A stretch of DNA of 64,000 bases from Streptomyces sp. M92 (GCF_028473745.1 NZ_CP101137.1:6324001-6388000); one strand, 5' to 3'; positions 16,977-24,949 are shown, counted from the stretch's first letter. Notes: a model not told the origin generated them from the letters alone. Program-made: numbers and translations.

Positions 16977-17039
16977 TCACCCGCTGACGGGGACCGCACT
17001 GACGTCGAGTGAGAGCACCAGGGCCGACACAGCGGTAAT
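16977..17039 (-). other. Possible leader ORF with AUU start upstream of PrmC-like gene
   Basis: On the minus strand AGGAGGTGA (17053-17045), a nine-base match to the anti-Shine-Dalgarno, is followed by ATT at 17039, eight bases after AGGAGG. From there 20 codons read ITAVSALVLSLDVSAVPVSG and then TGA. No ATG is in position; GTG at 17030 is 17 bases away. After the stop come repeated GAGAG/CTCTC segments that could form alternative hairpins before the methyltransferase ATG. Coding is not proven. Confidence 0.3.
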
Positions 17040-17060
17040 GGGTCTCACCTCCTGGATGTC

Positions 17061-17088
17061 CGGCGGCCGGGACTGTCTCCGGCCGCCG
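17061..17088 (-). terminator. Hairpin terminator of the DUF3533-like gene
   Basis: A 10-bp perfect stem (17061-17070 with 17079-17088) around the loop GACTGTCT, 19 bases after the stop codon. There is no U-tract, as is usual in Streptomyces. Confidence 0.6.
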
Positions 17089-17106
17089 ATCACACTACCC
17101 CAAAGA

Positions 17107-18174
17107 TCAGACGCCGACGGACTCCTCGGCCTCCTCGTCCGCTTCCGCCTCTGCCCTGGACCCGGCCTCCCGGCCGTCCGGCCTCGCGTGCTTGCCGGCG
17201 GTGACCGGCGCCGGCCCGGCGCCGGCGCGCTCTCGGAGGGCGGCGACCGCCGTCACCAGCAACCCGAGCAGCAGCCACGCGGCCAGCGTCCACACGCTGC
17301 GGCCCAGCCCGTCGCCGTCGAAGTACAGCAGGCTGCGGGCGCCCTCGACGAACCCGGCGCCGTTCCAGAAGGCGTGCAGGGTGCCGAAGAAGCCGTTCTG
17401 CAGCTCGGGGCGGAACAGACCGCCGGAGCTGGTGAAGTTGAGCATCACGAACAGCACCATCATGGCGAGCGTGGTCCACCGCTTGAGGAAGGTGTGCAGG
17501 CCGACGCCGATGAACAGGATGCCCGCGGCGTACAGCCACGCCATGCCCCACACACCGGCGAGGTCGTGGTGGGCGAGGTGGAACACCGGCCCGGCGAGCA
17601 GGGCGCCGATGCCGCTGACGACGACGGAGACACCGAGCGTGAGCAGGGCCCGCATCCGCACGGACAGGGCGGCTCCGGCGGCGCCGAGGGCGGCGACGGA
17701 GGCGTAGGAACCGATGCTGACCGCGATCAGCAGGAAGAACAGGCCCTGTCCGGTGGGGTCGTCGTCGACCGGGGTGGCCACGTCGGTCACCTTCAGCGGG
17801 AGGCCCTGCTCCTCGGCGAGCGGGGTGAAGACCTTCTCGGCGGCCATGGCGCCCATGTCGGAGGCGGCGGTGGCCACCAGGACCTCGGGCGCCTGGGCGC
17901 CGGGCACGTAGGCGCCGGTGACGTCGCGGGCCTTCAGCAGGTCGACGGCGTCGGCGCGGCTCGCGACGGTCCGCACCTCCAGCGCGTCGCCCGCCTCGTC
18001 CTTCACCGACTGGGCGAGGACCTTCGCCTCGGGCCCGGAACCGACGACGGCGACCGGGAGGTGGTTCGGCTCGGGGGTGACGAAAGCCCCCATGTAGGCG
18101 AGTCCCATGCCGACGCACATCAGCAGCGGGGTGATCAGGTGCGTCAACACGTGGCGCAGGGCGTGCGACTTCAT
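17107..18174 (-). CDS. Integral membrane protein of the DUF3533/YhgE type
   Basis: 355 residues. The ATG at 18174 is preferred over 18183 because GGAGG is nine bases from it but immediately abuts the earlier ATG. It has one N-terminal transmembrane segment, an extracytoplasmic domain of about 150 residues (AVVGSGPEAKVLAQSV...), then five or six membrane segments and a charged C-terminal tail. This layout matches Pip/YhgE- or SNG1-type proteins, which relate to ABC-2 permeases without an ATPase. It is divergent from a MarR regulator with shared operators, suggesting export of, or resistance to, a small molecule sensed by the regulator. Confidence 0.7.
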   Translation of the reverse strand: MKSHALRHVLTHLITPLLMCVGMGLAYMGAFVTPEPNHLPVAVVGSGPEAKVLAQSVKDEAGDALEVRTVASRADAVDLLKARDVTGAYVPGAQAPEVLVATAASDMGAMAAEKVFTPLAEEQGLPLKVTDVATPVDDDPTGQGLFFLLIAVSIGSYASVAALGAAGAALSVRMRALLTLGVSVVVSGIGALLAGPVFHLAHHDLAGVWGMAWLYAAGILFIGVGLHTFLKRWTTLAMMVLFVMLNFTSSGGLFRPELQNGFFGTLHAFWNGAGFVEGARSLLYFDGDGLGRSVWTLAAWLLLGLLVTAVAALRERAGAGPAPVTAGKHARPDGREAGSRAEAEADEEAEESVGV

Positions 18175-18214
18175 CGCGCACATCCTCCAATGGGCGGCCG
18201 GACGGCCACCAACT

Positions 18215-18231
18215 AGTTGGCTTATACAACT
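18215..18231. promoter_or_regulatory. MarR-type operator 1
   Basis: AGTTGGCTTATACAACT, same layout as the site at 18240-18256 but with imperfect inner bases. A further 10-bp palindrome CAACTAGTTG overlaps its left end (18210-18219). It lies between the divergent membrane-protein and marR genes. Confidence 0.6.
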
Positions 18232-18239
18232 CTCTTTCC

Positions 18240-18256
18240 AGTTGTACTATACAACT
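18240..18256. promoter_or_regulatory. MarR-type operator 2
   Basis: AGTTGTACTATACAACT, a 7-3-7 perfect inverted repeat. Its centre is 25 bp from that of the first site. It lies just before the marR ribosome binding site and overlaps a possible -10 (TACTAT), so autoregulation is likely. Confidence 0.65.
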
Positions 18257-18277
18257 AGCAATGGAGGAGGGAGACCC

Positions 18278-18814
18278 GTGACGACCGCCGAGCCGCACGA
18301 CGAGACGACTGTCACCCCCGGCGACCGCACCGCGGACGCGGCCGTGGAGACGATCCAGCGGGAGATGACGGCCTTCGCCCGCCGCGCCCGCGCGTCGGCG
18401 GGGCGCATGCACCCGGAGCTGTCCCTGGTGTCGTACACCCTGCTCGGGCACCTGGAGGAGCGGGACGGCTGCCGGGCCACCGACCTGGCCGCCCACTACG
18501 CCCTGGACAAGTCCACCGTGAGCCGCCAGGTGTCCGCCCTGGAGCGCGCCGGGCTCGTCGAGCGCCGTGTCGCCCCGGACGACCACCGCGTCCAGGTCCT
18601 GCACCTCACGGACGCCGGGCGGCGCATCCTGGCCCAGGTCACCGAGAGCCGCCGGGCCGCCGTCCGGGAGCGGCTCGCGGACTGGTCCGAGGAGGACCTG
18701 GCCCGCTTCTCCGCGTACCTGGAGCGGTACAACGCGTGGCCGGCCGCTCCGGCCGGCGGGGACCGGGACCGGAGTCGCGCCCCCGGGCACGTACGGTTGA
18801 CCGGTACGCACTGA
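18278..18814 (+). CDS. MarR family transcriptional regulator
   Basis: 178 residues. GTG start behind GGAGGAGGGAG. The winged-helix core spans about 55-140: DLAAHYALDKSTVSRQVSAL is the recognition region and RRVAPDDHRVQVLHLTDAG the wing. The first 35 residues are probably disordered. It is divergent from the DUF3533-like membrane gene, and paired AGTTG/CAACT sites lie between them. It probably represses both genes and releases on binding a ligand. Confidence 0.9.
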   Translation: MTTAEPHDETTVTPGDRTADAAVETIQREMTAFARRARASAGRMHPELSLVSYTLLGHLEERDGCRATDLAAHYALDKSTVSRQVSALERAGLVERRVAPDDHRVQVLHLTDAGRRILAQVTESRRAAVRERLADWSEEDLARFSAYLERYNAWPAAPAGGDRDRSRAPGHVRLTGTH

Positions 18815-18863
18815 GCACACCGGCCGCGGCATCCCGTCGCGCCGGTCCGAAAGGCCGCACCGC

Positions 18864-19469
18864 ATGAACACCACCCGAGGCTTCACCGGGCGCCCGCGCG
18901 GGGCCCGGCCCGGCCTGCCGCCCGGCCAGTACGACGCCGGCGACGACTGGCCCGTGCTGTCCGCCGAGGTCACGCCCGAGCTGGCGGCCGCCGACTGGAC
19001 GTTCCGCGTCGGCGGCCTGGTCGCCGAGGAGCGCACCTGGGACTGGGCGGACGCCCACCGCCTGCCGGCGTCGGCGTACGCGGGCGACATCCACTGTGTG
19101 ACGGGCTGGTCGAAGTTCGGGGTGCGGTTCGCGGGCGTGTCCCTGGACACCTTCCTGGAGGCGGCGGCCCCCTTGCCGTCCGCCACGCACGCCGTCGCGT
19201 ACGCGCACACCGGATACACGGCGAACCTGCCGCTCGCGGACCTGACGGGCGGGCGCGCCTGGATCGTCTGGGAGTACGACGGGCGGCCGCTCGCCCCCGA
19301 GCACGGCGGCCCGGCGCGGCTGGTGGTGCCGCACCTGTACTTCTGGAAGAGCGTCAAGTGGATCGCCGGCCTGGAACTCCTCGACCACGACGAGCCCGGC
19401 TTCTGGGAGCGGAACGGCTACCACGCGCGCGGCAACCCCTTCGAGGAGCAGCGGTACTCCGGTGACTGA
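18864..19469 (+). CDS. Sulfite oxidase-like molybdopterin oxidoreductase
   Basis: 201 residues, a single oxidoreductase molybdopterin-binding domain. The Mo-ligating cysteine is in DIHCVTGWSKFG, the family hallmark. No Tat or Sec signal is present, so it is cytoplasmic, unlike MsrP/YedY. It lacks the heme and dimerisation domains of true sulfite oxidases. It overlaps the next gene, a flavin reductase, by 8 bp, so the two very likely form one electron-transfer system. The substrate is unknown. Confidence 0.82.
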   Translation: MNTTRGFTGRPRGARPGLPPGQYDAGDDWPVLSAEVTPELAAADWTFRVGGLVAEERTWDWADAHRLPASAYAGDIHCVTGWSKFGVRFAGVSLDTFLEAAAPLPSATHAVAYAHTGYTANLPLADLTGGRAWIVWEYDGRPLAPEHGGPARLVVPHLYFWKSVKWIAGLELLDHDEPGFWERNGYHARGNPFEEQRYSGD

Positions 19470-20238
19470 GACGGCGACGCACGAGACAGCGCCTTTCACG
19501 CCCCCGACGCGGTTCGCCGTGCCGGGACGCATCGAGGTGGCGGGCCAGGTGGCCGCGAGGTGGCAGACGGCGACCCTCGCGCAGATCCGCCGGGAGACGC
19601 CCCGCGCGTCCACCTTCCGGCTCGCGGTGCCCGGGTGGGCGGGCCACCTGCCCGGCCAGCACCTGATGCTGCGGCTCACCGCCGAGGACGGGTACACGGC
19701 CCAGCGGCACTACTCGCTGGCGTCCGCGCCGGACGACTCCGGGCACATCGAGCTGACCCTCGACCACGTCGAGGACGGCGAGGTGTCCGGCTGGTTCCAC
19801 CGGGTGGCCCGGCCCGGTGACCGCGTCGAGGTGCGCGGCCCGCTGAGCGGCTTCTTCGCCTGGCCCGGCGACCGGCCTGCCCTGCTGCTGGGGGCGGGCT
19901 CCGGGGTCGTGCCGCTGATGTCGATGGTCCGGCACCACCGGGCGCGGCGACTGACGGTGCCGCTGCGGATGCTGGTGTCCGCGCGCGGCCCCGAGGAGCT
20001 GATCTACGCCCGTGAGCTGGGCCCGGAAACGGTCCCCGTCTTCACCCGGAGCGCGCCGGCCGGGACGCCCGTGGGCCGGATGACGGCCGCCCACCTGGCA
20101 CCGCTGCTGGCCGAGCCGCCCGCCGGGGGCTGGGAGGCGTACGTGTGCGGTTCCAACTCCTTCGCGGAGCACGCCTCGCGCCTGCTGGTGGCGGCCGGCC
20201 AGCCGGTGGACCGCATCCGGATCGAACGCTTCGGCTGA
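19462..20238 (+). CDS. FAD/NAD(P)-binding oxidoreductase, partner of the molybdoenzyme
   Basis: 258 residues of the ferredoxin-NADP reductase fold. The FAD motif is RHYSLASAP (about 77-85) and the NAD(P) motif GAGSGVVPLMSM (about 143-154). The 2Fe-2S domain of larger family members is missing. The GTG start overlaps the molybdoenzyme stop region by 8 bp, so electrons probably flow from NAD(P)H through FAD to the Mo centre of its neighbour. Confidence 0.85.
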   Translation: MTETATHETAPFTPPTRFAVPGRIEVAGQVAARWQTATLAQIRRETPRASTFRLAVPGWAGHLPGQHLMLRLTAEDGYTAQRHYSLASAPDDSGHIELTLDHVEDGEVSGWFHRVARPGDRVEVRGPLSGFFAWPGDRPALLLGAGSGVVPLMSMVRHHRARRLTVPLRMLVSARGPEELIYARELGPETVPVFTRSAPAGTPVGRMTAAHLAPLLAEPPAGGWEAYVCGSNSFAEHASRLLVAAGQPVDRIRIERFG

Positions 20239-20352
20239 GCCGGCCGCGTGCTCGGGCTCCTCCGCGTCCGGGACGGAGACAGAGTGAGCGAGGTCGGCCG
20301 TACGGGGTACCTGACCCCTGCGGGTACTCGCACACGAGGCGCGGAGGTCGAC

Positions 20353-20937
20353 ATGCGAACCCGGGTGCGTGGCCGGCGCCTGCGGCACAACCCGCTGCGA
20401 CGCCGGTCGGACGTCTTCGAGGCGTGGACGACGGTGGTCGTCGCCCTCCTGCTGTTCCTGGGGGCACCGGCGCTGGGCGCGGCCGCCGCCCTGTGGAGCC
20501 ACGCCGGCGCGCAAGCGGTCGCGGCCGAGCAGCGGGCCGAGCGGCAACGCGTGCGGGCGACGGTGGAGGGCAGCACCCCGGACACCCTCCCGTCGGTGCA
20601 GGCGGACAGCCGGCACTCCTACCGTGCGACCGTCCGCTGGACCACACCGGAGGGCACCGAGCGGACCGGCACCGCCCGGGTCCCGGCCGGTACCCGCAAC
20701 GGTGATGCGGTCGACGTGTGGCTGGACTCCGGAGGCCGGAACGTACCGGCGCCGATCCACGACTCCGCGGTCCTCCAGCACAGCGTGACCATCGGCGCCT
20801 GCACGACGGCCGGGGCGGCGCTCGCGGCGCTCCTGGCGCGCCGCGCCGTACGCAAGGTGACCATGCGGCGCCGGCTGGCGGAGTGGGAGCGCGAGTGGGC
20901 CCTGGTCGAACCGCAGTGGACGCACCGGCGGGCCTGA
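20353..20937 (+). CDS. Rv1733c-like integral membrane protein
   Basis: 194 residues from the ATG with GGAGG upstream; an in-frame ATG at 20248 gives an extra 35 residues without a site. Two transmembrane segments (about 27-50 and 145-170) flank an extracytoplasmic domain of about 95 residues containing RHSYRATVRWTTPEGTERTG. Many Streptomyces have several copies of this family. Function is unknown. Confidence 0.78.
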   Translation: MRTRVRGRRLRHNPLRRRSDVFEAWTTVVVALLLFLGAPALGAAAALWSHAGAQAVAAEQRAERQRVRATVEGSTPDTLPSVQADSRHSYRATVRWTTPEGTERTGTARVPAGTRNGDAVDVWLDSGGRNVPAPIHDSAVLQHSVTIGACTTAGAALAALLARRAVRKVTMRRRLAEWEREWALVEPQWTHRRA

Positions 20938-21084
20938 CCGGTCGCACCCGGCTGACCTGCGGTTCGACGGGCCGAACGCCGGCGAGGGGTGCCGCGATCA
21001 GGATCTGGCGGGTCCTTGGATCGCTCACATACGGTGTGATCATCCGATCGGTCCGGCACTGGCCCCCAGCAAAGGCGGTTCTCG

Positions 21085-22053
21085 ATGGCCCTGTTCGACC
21101 TTCCGCTCGACGAACTCCGCGACTACCGCAGCGCGTCGGCCGAGCCCGGGGACTTCGACGCCTTCTGGGCCAAGACGCTCGCCGAGGCCCGTGAGCACGA
21201 TCCGGCCGTCCGCTTCGAGCCGGTGGACACGGGACTGTCCACGGTGCGGGTGCACGACGTGACCTTCGCCGGGTTCGGCGGTCACCCGGTGAAGGGCTGG
21301 CTGACACTGCCCGCGGCGGCCGAGGAACCGCTGCCGCTGGTCGTGGAGTTCGTCGGGTACGGCGGCGGGCGCGGACTGCCCCACGAGCACCTGCTGTGGG
21401 CGTCCACCGGGCGGGCGCACTTCGTGATGGACACCCGTGGCCAGGGCAGCGCGTGGGGCGGCGGTGGCGGTACCCCGGACCCGGTCGGCGGCACCCCCGC
21501 GTACCCGGGTTTCATGACCCGCGGCCTGGACGCCCCGGAGAACTACTACTACCGCCGCGTCTTCACCGATGCCGTCCGAGCGGTCGAGGCGGCCCGCTCG
21601 CACCCGCTGACCGACGCGACGCGCACGGTCGCCCTCGGCGGGAGCCAGGGCGGCGGCATCACGATCGCCGTCGGCGGGCTGGTGCCGGACCTGACGGCTG
21701 TCGCCCCGGACGTGCCGTTCCTGTGCGACTTCCCGCGCGCGACCACGCTCACCGACCGGCACCCGTACCGGGAGATCGGCCTGTACCTCAAGACGCACCG
21801 CGGCCGCACCGAGGACGCGCTGCGCACCCTGTCCTACTTCGACGGGGTGCACTTCGCGGCACGCGGCCGGGCGCCCGCCCTCTTCTCCGCGGCCCTGGAG
21901 GACCAGACCTGCCCGCCGTCGACCGTCTTCGCGGCGTTCAACGCCTGGGCGCACGACGACAAGGCGATCGAGGTGTACGACTTCAACGACCACGAGGGCG
22001 GCGGGCCCTTCCAGGAGGCCGCCAAGCTGCGGTGGCTGCGTTCCCGCCTCTGA
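21085..22053 (+). CDS. Acetyl xylan esterase / cephalosporin-C deacetylase family
   Basis: 322 residues, an AXE1-type alpha/beta hydrolase without a signal peptide. The nucleophile Ser is in GGSQGG (about residues 187-192). The oxyanion region is EFVGYGGG and DTRGQGSAWGG. The catalytic Asp is in SAALEDQTCPP and the His in DFNDHEGGG. It deacetylates short acetylated xylo-oligosaccharides or similar small substrates in the cytoplasm. Remnants of a second member of the same family lie at 34279-34480. Confidence 0.9.
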   Translation: MALFDLPLDELRDYRSASAEPGDFDAFWAKTLAEAREHDPAVRFEPVDTGLSTVRVHDVTFAGFGGHPVKGWLTLPAAAEEPLPLVVEFVGYGGGRGLPHEHLLWASTGRAHFVMDTRGQGSAWGGGGGTPDPVGGTPAYPGFMTRGLDAPENYYYRRVFTDAVRAVEAARSHPLTDATRTVALGGSQGGGITIAVGGLVPDLTAVAPDVPFLCDFPRATTLTDRHPYREIGLYLKTHRGRTEDALRTLSYFDGVHFAARGRAPALFSAALEDQTCPPSTVFAAFNAWAHDDKAIEVYDFNDHEGGGPFQEAAKLRWLRSRL

Positions 22054-22177
22054 CCGGGACCGGGGCCTGTGACCGGTACGAGGGCCGGGGCGCCCTGTAC
22101 GGCGCCTTGTGGCGCGGTGACGGACGGTCGACGCGCGGGTGAGGTTTCGGCCGAACCGGCAGGCGGCTCTTCCCTGC

Positions 22178-22189
22178 TGGTTTAGACCA
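22178..22189. promoter_or_regulatory. dre-like GntR operator upstream of gntR
   Basis: TGGTTTAGACCA, matching the DasR element ACTGGTCTAGACCACT at 13 of 16 positions with flanks. ACCAATGGT (22186-22194) overlaps it. It lies about 65 bp upstream of the GntR gene, so it could serve DasR or the GntR protein itself. Confidence 0.5.
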
Positions 22190-22253
22190 ATGGTAATTCT
22201 GGTGGCGCACCGAGCCCGCGCGGCTACCGCACGTCACGACAGGAGGGCGCGGC

Positions 22254-22997
22254 ATGGCCCCCGCCACCCCGTACGACCACTCCCCCGCCGACGCCCCGCC
22301 GCTGTACCGGCGGGTGGCCGCACGACTCCTCGGCGAGCTGCACGGCGGGACCTTCCCGCCGGGCGGACGGCTGCCCGGCGAACGCCGGCTGGCCGAGCAC
22401 TTCGACGTGAGCCGGGAGACCGTACGGCAGGCCCTCGAAGTGCTGCGCCGGGACGGGCTGCTCGCCACCGACCGGCGGGGCAGTCACGTCGCCCTGCCGG
22501 GACCGGCCCCGCAGAGCCCGGCGTCGCTGGCCTTCCCGGTCGGCGCGCGGTCGGCCGAGCCGTGCACCGGCGACCGGACCACCGTGTCCTGGGAGCCGCC
22601 GTCGCGGGAGCACGCCGAAGCGCTGGGGCTGGCGCCCGGCCGGCCGACCCTGGTGCACCGGTACACGTCCGCGACCGCGGACGGGAGCGGCCGGCGGACG
22701 GCCGTGACCTCTTTCTCCGCCGTGGCCCTCGCCGAGGTCGAGGAGCTGGCCCGGTACCGCGGACGCGCCGACGGGTCCAACTCGGCGCAGCTGCGGCGGG
22801 CGTACGACTGGATGCGCGGGGCGGGCCTGACCCTGCACCACCGGGACACGATCACCCGGCTCGCGGACACCCAGTCCGTGCGGGTCGTCCGGCGGGTGCA
22901 CGACCAGTTCGCGCGGCCCCTGGAGATCACGGATCTCCTCGTGGACGCCCGACAGGACGCGCTGGTCTACGAGTTCACGCTTCCGGCGGCGGGCTGA
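22254..22997 (+). CDS. GntR family regulator, UTRA (HutC) subfamily
   Basis: 247 residues. The GntR winged helix at about 17-80 has RLPGERRLAEHFDVSRETVR followed by QALEVLRRDGLL. A C-terminal UTRA ligand domain follows (about 95-245). The ligand is unknown; UTRA proteins often sense sugar phosphates or amino acids. A dre-like site upstream suggests autoregulation or control by DasR. AGGAGGGC precedes the ATG. Confidence 0.88.
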   Translation: MAPATPYDHSPADAPPLYRRVAARLLGELHGGTFPPGGRLPGERRLAEHFDVSRETVRQALEVLRRDGLLATDRRGSHVALPGPAPQSPASLAFPVGARSAEPCTGDRTTVSWEPPSREHAEALGLAPGRPTLVHRYTSATADGSGRRTAVTSFSAVALAEVEELARYRGRADGSNSAQLRRAYDWMRGAGLTLHHRDTITRLADTQSVRVVRRVHDQFARPLEITDLLVDARQDALVYEFTLPAAG

Positions 22998-23015
22998 CCC
23001 GGTCCGTGCCCGCCC

Positions 23016-23741
23016 TCACGGCAGCCGCCTGGCCACGACCAGCCGGGCACGCGGACTGCCGTCGGGCCGGAGCCCGAATTCGGGCAGGGCCCGCAGCTCC
23101 GTGCGGAACCCGGCGCGGGCCAGTTCCCGGCCCACGTCCCCGAGCCGGAACGTCCGGTAGTACATGACGAACGGCGGCCGCCACAGCGCGTTGCGCACCC
23201 GCATCGCGGCGTCGAAGCCGAGCAGCGTCCAGTATCCGCGGGAGCCGGGCCGGGGCGGGGCGACGACGGGGAAGGCGAAGCAGCCGCCCGGCCGGAGCAC
23301 GGAACGCACCTGGCCGAACAGCCCCGGCAGTTCGCGGGGCAGGAAGTGCCCGAAGGCGCCGAAGCTGACGACGAGGTCGAAGGCGGGGCCGAAGGGCAGG
23401 GCGCGGGCGTCCGCGCGCACCCAGGAGACCGCGGGCCCCTCGGGCACGACGCGCTCCCGGGCGACCGCGAGCATGCCCGCGCTGAAGTCGACGCCCGTGA
23501 CGCGCTCCCGGCACACCCGGGACAGCACGTCCACGCCGGCGCCGGTGCCGCAGCACAGGTCGAGCCCGGCACCGAACGGCCCCGCCGGTTCCAGGGCCGA
23601 GGCCACGGCGCCCAGCACCCGGTCCGGCGTCCGGTAGGGAGTGTGGTCGAACTTCGGCGCGAGCAGATCGTAGCCGCGCTCGACCGACGACAGCGCCTGG
23701 ACGGCGAGTTCGCGCAGGGTGGGGCCTTCGGGGCTGAACAT
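23016..23741 (-). CDS. Class I SAM-dependent methyltransferase
   Basis: 241 residues. The SAM motif is LDLCCGTGAGVDVL (about 80-93), followed by GVDFSAGMLAVARE and the acidic RADARALPFG. The substrate is unknown. There is no ribosome binding site. A -10-like TAGGCT (minus strand, 23753-23748) lies six bases before the ATG, so a leaderless mRNA is possible. This -10 touches the left end of the short inverted-repeat element at 23753-23865. Confidence 0.85.
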   Translation of the reverse strand: MFSPEGPTLRELAVQALSSVERGYDLLAPKFDHTPYRTPDRVLGAVASALEPAGPFGAGLDLCCGTGAGVDVLSRVCRERVTGVDFSAGMLAVARERVVPEGPAVSWVRADARALPFGPAFDLVVSFGAFGHFLPRELPGLFGQVRSVLRPGGCFAFPVVAPPRPGSRGYWTLLGFDAAMRVRNALWRPPFVMYYRTFRLGDVGRELARAGFRTELRALPEFGLRPDGSPRARLVVARRLP

Positions 23742-23752
23742 CAGGTCAGCCT

Positions 23753-23865
23753 AGGGCCTGTCCGACGCTTCGCGTCGTCGCCCGAAGGGCGGCCGCGCGG
23801 CGTCAGGCGCGGCGAGAGCGCGTGCATGGCGTCGCGGGGCAGACGGGAACTGTCAGACAGGCCCT
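23753..23865. mobile_element. 113-bp MITE-like element with 14-bp terminal inverted repeats
   Basis: The left end AGGGCCTGTCCGAC (23753-23766) and right end GTCAGACAGGCCCT (23852-23865) are inverted repeats with one mismatch. These ends resemble IS5-family (IS427 group) termini found in Streptomyces. CTAG overlaps the left junction and CTCG the right, an imperfect match to a target duplication. No transposase is present. The element supplies the stop codon of the upstream padR gene and touches the -10 of the methyltransferase gene. Confidence 0.55.
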
Positions 23866-24446
23866 CGGGCCTGCCCGGTCGGGCCCGCCGGGGCGCGCCG
23901 CTCCCGGAGCACCGCGAGGACGCGCTCGCACCAGCCGGCGTTCTCCCGCTCGAACGTGATCCCGGCGAGCAGGGTGAGGTAGGGCCCGACGCGTTCGGAC
24001 TCCCGCAGGTGCTCCTCCTCGGTGCGGCCGTCCAGGAGGCGCTCGCGGACCCGTTCGTAGCGGGCGAGTTTGCCCAGGGCCCAGGCCCTGCGTTCCTCCA
24101 CCAGCGCGCGGACCCGCTCCGGATCGACGCCGTCCATGGCCTGCATCTTGATCAGGAACTCGTCGCGGACGGCGGTGGGACGCCGGGTCGGCTCGGCGGC
24201 GAAGGCGCCCAACTGCTCGCGGCCGGCCGCCGTGAGCGAGAAGAGCCGCTTGGTGGGCCGGCGCTCCTGCGGCACCGTCCTGGCCTCGATGAGTCCGTCG
24301 CCCGCGAGGCGCTCCAGCTCGCGGTAGAGCTGCTGCGGCGTGGCCGGCCAGAAGTTGGCGAGCGAGACGTCGAACACCTTGGACAGCTCGTAGCCCGAGG
24401 CCTCGCCCTCCAGCAGGGCGGCCAGGACGGCGTACTTGAGAGACAT
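23853..24446 (-). CDS. PadR family transcriptional regulator, C-terminus altered by the MITE
   Basis: 197 residues. The PadR winged helix (about 1-80) contains QLYRELERLAGDGLIEARTV, and the C-terminal half is the subfamily-1 helical domain. The last codons (RGPV-stop) are read from the right terminal repeat of the MITE-like element, so the natural C-terminus may have been longer. A palindrome pair GCTAGC lies just upstream and is a likely operator. It is divergent from the SnoaL-like gene. Confidence 0.87.
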   Translation of the reverse strand: MSLKYAVLAALLEGEASGYELSKVFDVSLANFWPATPQQLYRELERLAGDGLIEARTVPQERRPTKRLFSLTAAGREQLGAFAAEPTRRPTAVRDEFLIKMQAMDGVDPERVRALVEERRAWALGKLARYERVRERLLDGRTEEEHLRESERVGPYLTLLAGITFERENAGWCERVLAVLRERRAPAGPTGQARGPV

Positions 24447-24454
24447 GTCGACAC

Positions 24455-24474
24455 GCTAGCAAGCAGGAGCTAGC
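24455..24474. promoter_or_regulatory. Paired GCTAGC sites, likely PadR operator
   Basis: GCTAGC at 24455-24460 and again at 24469-24474, centres 14 bp apart, just upstream of the padR start at 24446 and between it and the divergent SnoaL-like gene. Confidence 0.45.
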
Positions 24475-24538
24475 CTACTCCGCACCTATTCAAAAAGTTG
24501 GGTACACCGTCAGGTGCCCACTGACCTCAGGAGTCGCG

Positions 24539-24949
24539 ATGCGGGCATTCCGTGCGGCGGTCGAGGCCCACGACCTCGACGCCGTCGAAGCACTGCTGGC
24601 CGAGGACGTGGTCTTCACCAGTCCCGTGGTGTTCAAGCCCTACCGCGGAAAGGCGATCACGGCGGCGATCCTGCGTGCGGTCACCCGCGTCTTCGAGGAC
24701 TTCCGCTACGAACGCGTCATCGGCGAGGCGGACGGCCGGGACCACGCACTGGTCTTCACGGCACGGGTGGGCGACCGCGAGATCGGCGGCTGCGACCTCC
24801 TGCACCTCGACGAGGACGGACGGATCGACGAGTTGACGGTGATGGTACGACCGCTGTCGGGCGCGCGGGCGCTGCAGGCGGCGATGGGCGCGCAGTTCGA
24901 GCGGATCGCCCGGGAGGCGCAGGAGGCGGAGGCGCGTCCGGGAACCTGA
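24539..24949 (+). CDS. SnoaL-like / NTF2-fold protein
   Basis: 136 residues. It has the cone-shaped NTF2-like pattern: MRAFRAAVEAHDLDAVEALL, VVFTSPVVFKPYRGK and DLLHLDEDGRIDELTVMVRP. Members bind or isomerise small molecules, but without a pathway context the role is unknown. CAGGAG precedes the ATG. It is divergent from the PadR gene and probably controlled by it. Confidence 0.83.
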   Translation: MRAFRAAVEAHDLDAVEALLAEDVVFTSPVVFKPYRGKAITAAILRAVTRVFEDFRYERVIGEADGRDHALVFTARVGDREIGGCDLLHLDEDGRIDELTVMVRPLSGARALQAAMGAQFERIAREAQEAEARPGT

